A stretch of DNA of 20,208 nt from an uncultured Phycisphaerales bacterium (GTDB lineage: Bacteria > Planctomycetota > Phycisphaerae > WQYP01): assembly GCA_903868035.1 (NCBI GenBank), contig CAIPTQ010000332.1, positions 1-20,208 of the forward strand, written 5' to 3'. The position numbers and the translations under genes are program-made. Below are positions 12,794-19,390 of the stretch, piece by piece. Positions within the stretch are counted from its first letter, which is position 1, and each line of letters starts with the position of its first letter. The notes beneath the pieces are model-generated. The model had not been told where the DNA came from and ran no database searches. It saw only the letters and a list, made by a program, of their open reading frames with translations.

Positions 12794-13840
12794 ATGTCCA
12801 AACGCAGCCAGGAAAAACGCCAGGCCCGTTCCAAAGAAAAAAAACACGCTCGCCACCGCATGCTCGGCGCCAGCCCCCTGTCGCGCCTCGCCGGCACCGC
12901 CGAAGACACTTGCGAGTGCTGGATGGGCTGCTCGTCAGACCAGCGCATGATCAGCCTGCATGTCATGCGCCCCGTCCGCGGCGGCCAGACCGTGGGGGCG
13001 TTCTTCCTGATCGACCGCGACTGCATCGGCCTGAAGGATGCGTTCTACCGGCTGGAAATCGACCCCGTCGGGCTGCGTGAGACGCTGCGCCAGCGCAGCC
13101 AGGCGGATGGCATGCGCATGGTGAAAATGGACTTGGCCGAATTGCGGCAACTGGTCGCCTCGGCGATGCGCTGGACCCGCGCCCACCCCTTCCGCATGCC
13201 CGCCGATGCCGAGCGCTGCGTGAAGATCATCGGCGGCGCCGGCGACATAGAACACGCCGACATCGGCGACTTTGGCGATGAGGACGGCAATCTGCTCTAC
13301 GTCGGCCGCCAGGTCGACTTGGTCCGGCGCCTGCAGGGCCTCACGCTTGAGGAGTTCATGGACCGCGAGGATGTGGAATGCGTCTTCCATCAGGGCGATG
13401 AGAGCTTTGACGACGATGGGGAATATGCGGAGGACTTGGACGAGAATGATGATGAGACGCTGCTGGCGTCTGACGATTTCGACGACGCGGATGATGATGT
13501 GATAGATGCGGAAATGCTGGCGATGCGCGAGCGCCTGAAGCACAACATGCTGGATGCCGTTCGCCGGTGGTGTTTCTCTATGGCTGTGGCGCCGCACCCG
13601 GAATTGGAAGCTGCTGTGGATCTGACGATTGTCGCTTCCATGGAAGGGTTGGGTGATGAGAATGAAATGGTCGCTACTGAACGGGCGCTGCGGTCCATGA
13701 AAACGCTGAGTTCCTTTGAAAACCCGGAGAAACAGGCGGAACTCGCGGCGGCCCAAGCTCAACTCAAGGAATTCGCCAATTCCTTCCCTTCGCGGGAGGC
13801 GTATTTGAACGCCATAAACCAGTTTGGTTCCAACGCTTAA
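12794..13840 (+). CDS. Uncharacterised acidic protein with ECW and DxxCxGxKDAF motifs
   Basis: This 348-residue protein has a very basic N terminus (residues 1-22). A cysteine-containing segment TCECWMGC (39-46) follows, then the motif GAFFLIDRDCIGLKDAFY (68-85). A strongly acidic, probably disordered stretch (about 202-240) has 22 of 39 residues Asp or Glu. The C-terminal half is helical. I recall uncharacterised planctomycete proteins with the same plan (Lys/Arg-rich start, an ECW motif and a G-F-x-x-D-x-x-C-x-G-x-K-D-A-F motif), but no function is known to me. The ATG at 12794 has GGAGGTG six bases upstream. The long open frame extending leftward is antisense to nadC and is not coding. The aminopeptidase gene follows after 26 bases. 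Confidence 0.75.
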   Translation: MSKRSQEKRQARSKEKKHARHRMLGASPLSRLAGTAEDTCECWMGCSSDQRMISLHVMRPVRGGQTVGAFFLIDRDCIGLKDAFYRLEIDPVGLRETLRQRSQADGMRMVKMDLAELRQLVASAMRWTRAHPFRMPADAERCVKIIGGAGDIEHADIGDFGDEDGNLLYVGRQVDLVRRLQGLTLEEFMDREDVECVFHQGDESFDDDGEYAEDLDENDDETLLASDDFDDADDDVIDAEMLAMRERLKHNMLDAVRRWCFSMAVAPHPELEAAVDLTIVASMEGLGDENEMVATERALRSMKTLSSFENPEKQAELAAAQAQLKEFANSFPSREAYLNAINQFGSNA

Positions 13841-13866
13841 TGCCGCGACACTTTGAAAGGCCCGTC

Positions 13867-14985
13867 ATGCTCGACCCCCGCTACACCAAACTCGCCAACC
13901 TCCTCATCCAATACTCCTGTGCCGTAAAACCCGGCGATTTCGTCCTCATCGAAGCCATCGACATCCCCCACGACTTCACCAAGGAGGTCGTGCGCGCCTG
14001 TGCCGCCGCCGGCGGCCGCCCCCTCGTGCTCCTCAAGTCCAACGAGATTCAGCGCGCCCTCATGAATGCCGGCACCCAGGAACAATGGGACACCATCGCC
14101 CACGTCGAAAAAGAGCAAATGCAGCGCATGGCCTGCTACATCGGCCTCCGCGGCAATCTTAACGTTTCCGAACTATCCGACGTACCCGTGGACAAACAAA
14201 AACTCTACGAACAGACCGTCTGGAATAAGGTCCACCGCGACATTCGCATCAACAAGACCCGCTGGGTCGTGCTCCGCTGGCCCACCCCCTCCATGGCCCA
14301 GATGGCCGAGATGAGCACCGAGGCCTTCGAGGATTTCTACTTTAACGTCTGCACCCTCGATTACGCCAAGATGAGCCGGGCGATGGAACCCCTCAAGGCC
14401 CTCATGGAACGCACCGACCAAGTCCGCATCCAAGGCCCCGGCGACACCGACCTCTCCTTCTCCATCAAGGGCATCCCCGCCTTAAAGTGCGATGGCCAGC
14501 GCAATATTCCCGACGGAGAAGTATATACCGCACCCGTCCGCACCTCCGTCAACGGCATCATCCATTACAACTGCCCCACCGTCTACCGCGCCCTCACCCA
14601 CACCGATGTGCGCCTGGTCTTTAAGGACGGCAAAATCGTGAACGCCACCTCCTCCGACACCAAATCCCTCAATGAAGTCTTCGACACCGACGAGGGTGCC
14701 CGCTATGTGGGCGAATTCGCCATCGGCTTCAACCCCTGGTGTACCAAGCCCATGAAGGACATCCTCTTCGACGAAAAAATCGCCGGCTCCATCCACTTCA
14801 CCCCCGGCCAATGCTACGAAGAAGCCTCCAACGGCAACCACAGCGCCATCCACTGGGACCTGGTGCTCCGCCAGGACCCGGCGGTAGGAGGGGGCGAACT
14901 CTACTTTGACAACGTGCTAATCCGCAAGGACGGGCGGTTCATTTTGAAGGAACTCGAGGGCCTGAATCCCGAATATCTCAAGTGA
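13867..14985 (+). CDS. M29-family (thermophilic-type) metallo-aminopeptidase
   Basis: M29 peptidases are cytoplasmic, two-metal aminopeptidases. The 372-residue product starts MLDPRYTKLANLLIQYSCAV, as family members do. Candidate metal and catalytic residues by motif are E218 (IPDGEVYTAPV), E283 (YVGEFAIG), H310 and Y317 (SIHFTPGQCYEE), and H329 with D331 (SAIHWDLVL). The spacing from Y317 to H329 is about a dozen residues shorter than in the Thermus and Staphylococcus enzymes, matching a subfamily ending in a GGGELYFDN segment. I chose the ATG at 13867 (GAAAGG upstream) over the ATG at 13840, which overlaps the previous stop and adds nine residues outside the family pattern. It is probably co-transcribed with the upstream acidic protein gene. 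Confidence 0.88.
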   Translation: MLDPRYTKLANLLIQYSCAVKPGDFVLIEAIDIPHDFTKEVVRACAAAGGRPLVLLKSNEIQRALMNAGTQEQWDTIAHVEKEQMQRMACYIGLRGNLNVSELSDVPVDKQKLYEQTVWNKVHRDIRINKTRWVVLRWPTPSMAQMAEMSTEAFEDFYFNVCTLDYAKMSRAMEPLKALMERTDQVRIQGPGDTDLSFSIKGIPALKCDGQRNIPDGEVYTAPVRTSVNGIIHYNCPTVYRALTHTDVRLVFKDGKIVNATSSDTKSLNEVFDTDEGARYVGEFAIGFNPWCTKPMKDILFDEKIAGSIHFTPGQCYEEASNGNHSAIHWDLVLRQDPAVGGGELYFDNVLIRKDGRFILKELEGLNPEYLK

Positions 14986-15016
14986 TCCCAGGCCATGACA
15001 AACTCAGGGTTGTCCG

Positions 15017-15038
15017 CGCACATATTCCAGCATGTGCG
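15017..15038. repeat. 7-bp dyad just upstream of the lipoprotein promoter
   Basis: CGCACAT (15017-15023) and ATGTGCG (15032-15038) form a perfect inverted repeat with an eight-base spacer, ending one base before the -35 box at 15040. It could be an activator-binding site or a hairpin at the end of the aminopeptidase transcript. There is no T-run after it. Confidence 0.4.
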
Positions 15039-15039
15039 T

Positions 15040-15069
15040 TTGCCTCCACGTCACTCCCGCTGTTACGAT
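15040..15069 (+). promoter_or_regulatory. Sigma-70-like promoter for the TIGR03067 lipoprotein
   Basis: TTGCCT (15040-15045) and TACGAT (15064-15069) are separated by 18 bases. A start near 15076 would leave a 34-base leader with GGAG before the ATG at 15110. Confidence 0.45.
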
Positions 15070-15109
15070 TCACCCATTCCTTTCCTGACCTCATTTTTTG
15101 GAGCGCATC

Positions 15110-15550
15110 ATGAACCAACAATTGGCCCTCATCACTCTCCTCGTCGCCGCACTCTTCCTCGGCGCCTGTGGCAAGTCCGACAACTCCACAAAGTCCGACA
15201 AGGACGCCCTCCAGGGCAACTGGACCGCCAAGTCCATGACGCTCGGCACCATGCCCGCCCAAAATCTCCCCAATAATGACATGGCCCTCCGCTTCGAAGG
15301 CGACAAGGCCATCGGCAAAACCAACGGCAAGGACGATCCCATCGACTTCAAACTTGATCCCTCCAAAAATCCCAAGGAAATCGACCTCTCCGGCAAAAAC
15401 CCCCTCGGCAAGGACGAAACCCAACACGGCATCTACGAACTCAACGGCGACACCCTCCGTATCGCCATGCCCAGCGGCGCCACCGCCTTCCGCCCCACCA
15501 GCTTCAATGACCCCAATGCCGCCACCGTTGAATTCACGCGCCAAAAATAG
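15110..15550 (+). CDS. Lipoprotein with a TIGR03067-like planctomycetal domain
   Basis: This 146-residue protein has a lipoprotein signal: a hydrophobic N terminus and the lipobox LGAC, with the modified cysteine at C20. The mature part matches the TIGR03067 pattern by eye: ALQGNWTAKSMTLG, a strand-rich middle with FKLDPSKNPKEIDL (about 83-96), then GIYELNGDTLRIAM near the end. That domain is largely planctomycetal and uncharacterised, probably a small beta-rich fold. The product would be anchored in a membrane facing the periplasm. GGAG lies six bases before the ATG at 15110; the alternative ATG at 15098 has no such site. The next gene is separate by orientation of its own signals, not by strand. 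Confidence 0.85.
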   Translation: MNQQLALITLLVAALFLGACGKSDNSTKSDKDALQGNWTAKSMTLGTMPAQNLPNNDMALRFEGDKAIGKTNGKDDPIDFKLDPSKNPKEIDLSGKNPLGKDETQHGIYELNGDTLRIAMPSGATAFRPTSFNDPNAATVEFTRQK

Positions 15551-15725
15551 GCAAACTCTACCGAGTGACCATGCACCCGATTTAGCACCTTGCACCACGT
15601 CCCCGAGCCGCGACGCTATTGAATCTTGAACTCACGGAAGCATGTGACCAGATTCTGCTCCAACGCAAAGCATTTCAGGCGGCGGTGCCTTTGCGGTTCA
15701 CGGAACCGGGATGTCCACAATTCGC

Positions 15726-15753
15726 TTGCTTCGTCCAATTCCCGCGCTATAGT
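15726..15753 (+). promoter_or_regulatory. Sigma-70-like promoter for the candidate small RNA
   Basis: TTGCTT (15726-15731) and TATAGT (15748-15753) are separated by 16 bases, so transcription would start near 15760. Nothing else of note is visible in the 175 bases between the lipoprotein stop codon (15550) and this promoter. Confidence 0.45.
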
Positions 15754-15759
15754 AACAGT

Positions 15760-15883
15760 AGAGCATCAGTGTTCGTTTCGGATGACTTAATGGAGGGCAG
15801 CCCTGCCGCAGGGGAGGCCCGTTTGTGAGTAAGCCGACGCGGTTCAGTACCCTCTGGGTGTTGAATCACGTCGGCTTTTTTTT
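15760..15883 (+). ncRNA. Candidate structured small RNA or 5' leader RNA
   Basis: A stretch of about 124 bases between a promoter and a strong terminator has no convincing ORF. It can fold into two parts. The first is a nested stem from GGGC (15795-15798)/GCCC (15817-15820) and CCCT (15801-15804)/AGGG (15810-15813). The second is a long terminator hairpin (15831-15877) with three stacked helices. I do not recognise it as 6S RNA, SRP RNA, tmRNA or a riboswitch class. It could be an independent small RNA, or an attenuator for the 39-aa membrane protein that begins 41 bases after the terminator. Confidence 0.45.
15831..15883 (+). terminator. Strong intrinsic terminator
   Basis: AAGCCGACG (15831-15839) pairs with CGTCGGCTT (15869-15877). 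After a mismatch, GGTTCA (15841-15846) pairs with TGAATC (15862-15867, one G-U pair), and ACCC (15849-15852) pairs with GGGT (15856-15859) around a three-base loop. Eight T bases follow (15876-15883). This is the best intrinsic terminator on the plus strand in the window. Confidence 0.85.
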
Positions 15884-15923
15884 GATTTCTCGGGTGTGGA
15901 TCGGTCTTTTTAGGAGTCGTATC

Positions 15924-16043
15924 ATGTTTTCCATTCTCGCACATGCTCTTTCGCCTCTTCTTGGCGCCACCTATATCTATTGGGGCGGCGGTGGGCTTGG
16001 ACTCATCATCGTCATCGTGGTGATTGTGCTCATACTTCGGTGA
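15924..16043 (+). CDS. Small single-pass membrane protein, 39 aa
   Basis: The peptide begins MFSILAHALSPLLGATYIYW, followed by a GGGG hinge and a continuous hydrophobic helix of Leu, Ile and Val ending in a single arginine. TAGGAG lies seven bases before the ATG at 15924, a strong ribosome binding site that supports translation. The larger open frame from 15825 runs through the terminator hairpin and is unlikely. Tiny one-helix proteins of this kind are common in bacteria; the function is unknown. It lies just after the candidate small RNA, so its expression may depend on readthrough or on the RNA's fold. Confidence 0.65.
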   Translation: MFSILAHALSPLLGATYIYWGGGGLGLIIVIVVIVLILR

Positions 16044-16228
16044 GCCGCATCAGCCTGGGCTTGCGTACTTACGTACCCTTGAATCATTGGCGCACGGCAG
16101 TATCCAGCGTGCCAGCCTTTGCTGATAAGGTATCTTCGCCCTCGCCCCATATCGATGATTCCCCGCGCCACCCGGCATTGTCGTTGTTCGACCCTTGTGT
16201 CATTCCATTTCTCCTACAGGAGCCTCCC

Positions 16229-16438
16229 ATGACCATCTCCCCATTTCTCCGTTGCGGTTTCATCGCCGGAACCTTCGCCTGCGCCGCCTGCCTTTCCGCC
16301 TGCGACCGCACAATTGAATCCACGTCCAAATCCGTCACCGGCCCTGATGGCACCTCCGTAAAAACTGAAACCACCGTCCAACATCCCGACGGCACCGTCA
16401 CCGTGGACAAAGAATCCAAGTCCTCCACGCCTAAATGA
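16229..16438 (+). CDS. Small lipoprotein, 69 aa
   Basis: The N terminus has a hydrophobic signal and the lipobox LSAC, with the modified cysteine at C25. The mature 45 residues are polar, with two related segments, [13 protein letters not shown] and [12 protein letters not shown], i.e. an imperfect PDGT-V repeat. GGAG lies six to seven bases before the ATG at 16229. The role is unknown. It is one of several tiny exported proteins in this region, each with its own clear ribosome binding site. The 185 bases before it hold no other gene I can support. Confidence 0.7.
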   Translation: MTISPFLRCGFIAGTFACAACLSACDRTIESTSKSVTGPDGTSVKTETTVQHPDGTVTVDKESKSSTPK

Positions 16439-16474
16439 CCCGCCCCGCCTGCCCGTCAACCCGCTATTCATGTG

Positions 16475-16495
16475 TTCCCGGCATTGTGCCGGGAA
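16475..16495. repeat. Perfect 9-bp hairpin between small lipoprotein genes
   Basis: TTCCCGGCA (16475-16483) and TGCCGGGAA (16487-16495) are exact complements around the loop TTG. It follows the 69-aa lipoprotein gene by 36 bases. There is no T-run, so it may be a message-stabilising hairpin or a weak or Rho-assisted terminator. Confidence 0.55.
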
Positions 16496-16529
16496 TCCAG
16501 CCCCTTCACGCCTCCTCAGGAGCACTTTT

Positions 16530-16754
16530 ATGAAGTATTTGATTCCCGTCGCCTTGTTTGTCTGCGCCTTCGGCATGATGGCTTGCAGGGGCCCCGCCGG
16601 TCCCCAGGGCAATACCGGCAATCAAGGCAACACCGGCAACACCGGCGATACCGGGTCCACTGGTGCTACCGGCCGCACTGGCAGTACCGGCAGCACGGGC
16701 GCCACAGGCGGCACCGGTGCCGATGGTCGTCCGACAACCGTCATCGTAAAGTAA
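16530..16754 (+). CDS. Collagen-like (Gly-X-Y) small lipoprotein, 74 aa
   Basis: A short hydrophobic signal ends in MMAC, a slightly unusual lipobox, with the modified cysteine at C19. Almost all of the mature protein is collagen-like: 15 uninterrupted Gly-X-Y triplets (residues 21-65) beginning [12 protein letters not shown]. Most of the later triplets are G-x-T ([12 protein letters not shown]). A short hydrophobic tail, TTVIVK, ends the protein. Bacterial collagen-like proteins form trimeric rods; threonine in the Y position can carry sugars. CAGGAG lies upstream of the ATG at 16530. No trimerisation domain is visible, so whether it forms a triple helix is an inference. Confidence 0.75.
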   Translation: MKYLIPVALFVCAFGMMACRGPAGPQGNTGNQGNTGNTGDTGSTGATGRTGSTGSTGATGGTGADGRPTTVIVK

Positions 16755-17303
16755 ATTGGGTTAATCTCTCCGGTATCAACATCAGCTACCACCGCCAATC
16801 CCGGTGGTACGCTGGTGTCCACCGGCTACCCTCGTCCATCCATTTTAGCATCGTTTTCGCCGGCCCGCGCGCCCATTCTCACTCCCCGACAGGAAAAGTC
16901 GGCTCTGGCTAAAAAGTCGGGGTTGCCTCAAAGTGCGCGGCGAATGCCCTGGCTTGAAATGGGAAAGGGAGAAGGGAACGGTTGCCAGGAATCATTTTCC
17001 GCTCATTTCCCGCCTTGGGCCTTGATGCGCCGCCGTTTGCCACACATTTACATCCTCCAATTTATTACTTTCCTCTTCCCCTGGCTGCCCGCGCGGCCGC
17101 CTCGCATCGTACCGCCGACATTCCTCCACCGGCTCCGCCTGCCCTACGTCCGACCCAAACGGCGCGCCCCGGTTACTGATCCTCCGCAACTCCGCAGCAT
17201 CTTCCGTCTTAAAAACAATTCCCACCTCCCCCGCAAAACTTGCATTCCCCGCCATTCCCCATACCCTCTCCCATATTCGACTCTCTCTCCTGCGAGGTTC
17301 CCC
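16755..17303. other. Intergenic region with hairpins, no supported gene
   Basis: This stretch of about 550 bases separates the collagen-like lipoprotein from the HlyD-type gene. An open frame crosses it in phase with the HlyD-type gene, but its translation is compositionally unlike protein and it lacks a ribosome binding site. Visible structures are a perfect hairpin TACCACCG/CGGTGGTA (16787-16794 with 16802-16809), probably marking the end of the lipoprotein transcript. There is also a CCCCGAC/GTCGGGG inverted pair (16884-16890 with 16916-16922), enclosing two AAAAGTCGG copies 18 bases apart. The right half is C/T-rich. Confidence 0.55.
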
Positions 17304-18587
17304 ATGCTCCGCCGCCTCATCCTCCTCCTCATCCTCGCCGCCGCCATCGCCGGTGGCGTCTACTACTACACCCATCAGACCAAGGGCCAGCTCACACTCA
17401 CCGGCATCGTCACCACCGACAACGTCATCGTCAGCTCCCAGGTCGCCGGTCGCCTCCAGGAACTCAAGGTCCAACAGGGCGATCCGGTTAAAAAAGGCGA
17501 CCTCCTCGCCCTCATCCAGCCCGACCAGTGGCAGGCCGACATCGCCGTCTTCGAGCAAACTGAAAAGCAGGCCGCCACCCAGATTTCCGTCGCCCAGGCC
17601 GACCTCCGCTTCCAGGAAGCCCAGACCGCCAGCCAGATCGCCCAGGCCCAGGCCTCGCTGTCCGCCGCCTCGGCCCAGGTCACGCAGGCCGAGGCCGACG
17701 TGCGTTATCAGGAAGCCCAGTCCGCCGCCCAGATCGCCCAGGCGCAGGCATCCCTCGCCGCCGCCTCCGCCCAGGTCGCGCAGGCCGAGGCCGATGTCGA
17801 AAACGCCCGCCTCACCTTCGTCCATACCGAGGAAGCCTGGAAACGCAATGCCGAATCCGTGCAAGTGTACGACCAGACCCGCATGGCCTACGAATCCCAG
17901 AAGGCCCGCCTGGAAGCCGTCCGCAAACAGAAGGACGCCGCCCAGGCCGCCGTGGACGTCGCCAAGGCCAACCTCGAACAAGTCGCCGCCCGCCGGGCCG
18001 CCCTCGAAGTCAACAAACGCCAGGTCGCCATCGCCCAGGCCGCCGTGGACGTCGCCAAGGCCAACCTCGAACAGGTCGCCGCCCGCGGCGCTTCGCTCGA
18101 AGTCAGCCGCCGCCAGATTCCCATCATTCAGGCCCAGATCGACAAGGCCAAAATCCAGCTTGGCTACACCGAAATCCGCGCCCCCATCGACGGCATCGTC
18201 GATGTCCGCGCCGCCCGTCCGGGCGAAATGGTCAACCCCGCCCAGCCCATCGTCACCCTCATCAACCCCGACGACCTTTGGGTTCGCATCGACGTCGAGG
18301 AATCCTACATCGAACGCATCCACCTCGGCGATAAACTCTCCGTTCAACTTCCGTCCGACGACGTCCTCGAAGGCACCGTCTTCTACCGTGCCGTGGACGC
18401 CGATTACGCCACCCAGCGCGACGTCTCCCGCACCAAGCGCGACATCCGCACGTTTGAGGTTCGCCTGCGTTGCGATAACCGAGATCGCCGCCTCGCCGTC
18501 GGCATGACAGCCAAGGTGACCTTGCCGGCGGCCGCCGCGACCGCGCCGGCTGCAATGGCGCCGGCGACCACGGTTTCGGCCAAGTAG
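17304..18587 (+). CDS. HlyD/EmrA-type periplasmic adaptor protein
   Basis: This 427-residue membrane-fusion protein has an N-terminal membrane anchor (about residues 4-21). A lipoyl-like half-motif follows (VSSQVAGRLQELKVQQGDPV, then KKGDLLALI), then a very long alpha-helical hairpin. The second lipoyl half is LGYTEIRAPIDGIVDVRAARPGE, and the end is a beta-barrel part (LWVRIDVEESYIERI). Such proteins connect an inner-membrane pump to an outer-membrane channel. No transporter or TolC gene is adjacent, so the partner is unknown. Each arm of the hairpin contains a tandem internal duplication. The start at 17304 has GCGAGG upstream and begins a normal signal/anchor. Confidence 0.9.
   Translation: MLRRLILLLILAAAIAGGVYYYTHQTKGQLTLTGIVTTDNVIVSSQVAGRLQELKVQQGDPVKKGDLLALIQPDQWQADIAVFEQTEKQAATQISVAQADLRFQEAQTASQIAQAQASLSAASAQVTQAEADVRYQEAQSAAQIAQAQASLAAASAQVAQAEADVENARLTFVHTEEAWKRNAESVQVYDQTRMAYESQKARLEAVRKQKDAAQAAVDVAKANLEQVAARRAALEVNKRQVAIAQAAVDVAKANLEQVAARGASLEVSRRQIPIIQAQIDKAKIQLGYTEIRAPIDGIVDVRAARPGEMVNPAQPIVTLINPDDLWVRIDVEESYIERIHLGDKLSVQLPSDDVLEGTVFYRAVDADYATQRDVSRTKRDIRTFEVRLRCDNRDRRLAVGMTAKVTLPAAAATAPAAMAPATTVSAK
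17598..17789 (+). repeat. Tandem 96-bp duplication in the descending arm of the HlyD-type hairpin
   Basis: Two adjacent 32-codon units (17598-17693 and 17694-17789) encode near-identical helices, both built around QEAQ, QIAQAQASL and AASAQV. Most differences are conservative. Confidence 0.9.
17940..18125 (+). repeat. Tandem 93-bp duplication in the ascending arm of the HlyD-type hairpin
   Basis: Two adjacent 31-codon units (17940-18032 and 18033-18125) share AQAAVDVAKANLEQVAAR exactly and differ mainly in the second half. The unit length is almost the same as in the duplication of the other arm. Confidence 0.9.
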
Positions 18588-18593
18588 ATATGC

Positions 18594-18599
18594 TATACT
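18594..18599 (+). promoter_or_regulatory. Possible -10 box for the nucleotidyltransferase gene
   Basis: TATACT lies seven bases after the HlyD-type stop codon. Transcription would begin near 18606, giving a 39-base leader that contains GGGAG (18634-18638) before the ATG at 18645. No good -35 element is seen. Confidence 0.35.
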
Positions 18600-18644
18600 T
18601 GGGTCATGTTCGGCGATGGTTCGATTACCATTCGGGAGTTCGCG

Positions 18645-19244
18645 ATGAAGGAACCGCTGCCCCTGGCCACCTTGCAGGAAGCGGTCCTGGAATTCCTGCG
18701 CCACCGCGACGATGCCGCCCTCTTCGGCGCCCAGGCCGTCAACGCCTATGTCGATGAGCCGCGGATGACCCAGGATGTGGACATTCTCTCCACCCGCGCC
18801 GCGGCACTGGCCGAGGAGTTGCGCGCCCATCTCGCCCGCAGCTTCATGATCGCCGCCCGCGTCCGCGCGGTCGCCGATGGCAAGGGCTTCCGCGTGTTCC
18901 AATTGCGGGAGCCTAAGAACCGCCATCTGGCCGATGTCCGTCAGGTGGAAGCCCTGCCCCCCAACCAGCTCGTCGCCGATGTGCGCGTGCCGATACCCGA
19001 GGAACTCATCGCCCAGAAAGTGCTCTCCTACGTGCATCGCCGCGATCAGCCCAAGGGCGGCTCGGACCTCCGTGATTTGATGATCCTGCTCCTGGCGTTT
19101 CCCCAGTTTAAGGCGGACACCGCGCCGGTCACGGCCCGCCTGCACGCCGCCGGCGCAGAGACTGAAGTCCTGGACGCCTGGCGCACACTCGCCGCTAGTC
19201 CAATTCAGCCAGGGGATTCGGACGATGAGGACTGGGACGTTTAA
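18645..19244 (+). CDS. AbiEii-like nucleotidyltransferase
   Basis: This 199-residue cytoplasmic protein has nucleotidyltransferase features: GAQAVNAY near the N terminus, then RMTQDVDILS with the two metal-binding aspartates (QDVD). Later it has LIAQKVLSYVHRRDQPKGGSDLRDL, like the AbiEii/AbiGii toxin family, and it ends in an acidic tail (DSDDEDWDV). Close relatives that I recall occur widely as single genes in planctomycetes and cyanobacteria. In AbiE systems the toxin is paired with an AbiEi antitoxin, but none is visible here, so toxin activity is not established. I chose the ATG at 18645 because GGGAG sits six bases upstream; an in-frame ATG at 18606 coincides with the likely transcription start. 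Confidence 0.8.
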   Translation: MKEPLPLATLQEAVLEFLRHRDDAALFGAQAVNAYVDEPRMTQDVDILSTRAAALAEELRAHLARSFMIAARVRAVADGKGFRVFQLREPKNRHLADVRQVEALPPNQLVADVRVPIPEELIAQKVLSYVHRRDQPKGGSDLRDLMILLLAFPQFKADTAPVTARLHAAGAETEVLDAWRTLAASPIQPGDSDDEDWDV

Positions 19245-19281
19245 TGTGCCCCCCTTAAATCGTGGCCGGGAGATTCCTTAA

Positions 19282-19309
19282 ATCGAAAATCAAAAATCGA
19301 AAATCGAAA
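19282..19309. repeat. ATCGAAA heptamer array upstream of slyD
   Basis: Four tandem units read ATCGAAA, ATCAAAA, ATCGAAA, ATCGAAA. This is the same unit, in opposite orientation, as the array embedded in nadC at 11865-11894. It lies in the 146-base spacer between the nucleotidyltransferase gene and slyD. Confidence 0.85.
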
Positions 19310-19390
19310 ATTGCATCCCGCGACTTTTCCCCCCCCTTCCGCTACCATTTCCCTCCCGCGCAATGCCGCGCGTCTTTCAGGAGCATTCCC

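Noticed and set aside
15825..15923. Extension of the 39-aa membrane protein to an earlier start
   Set aside because: It would translate through the intrinsic terminator hairpin. The ATG at 15924 has a strong ribosome binding site.
16815..17303. Leftward extension of the HlyD-type frame
   Set aside because: The composition (Pro/Arg/Ser rich) is unlike protein, no ribosome binding site is present, and a normal anchor sequence begins at 17304.
16992..19145. A 717-codon open frame on the minus strand opposite the HlyD-type gene
   Set aside because: Its translation is a Gly/Asp/Leu-rich shadow of the alanine-rich coiled coil on the plus strand. It has no family motifs and no ribosome binding site.
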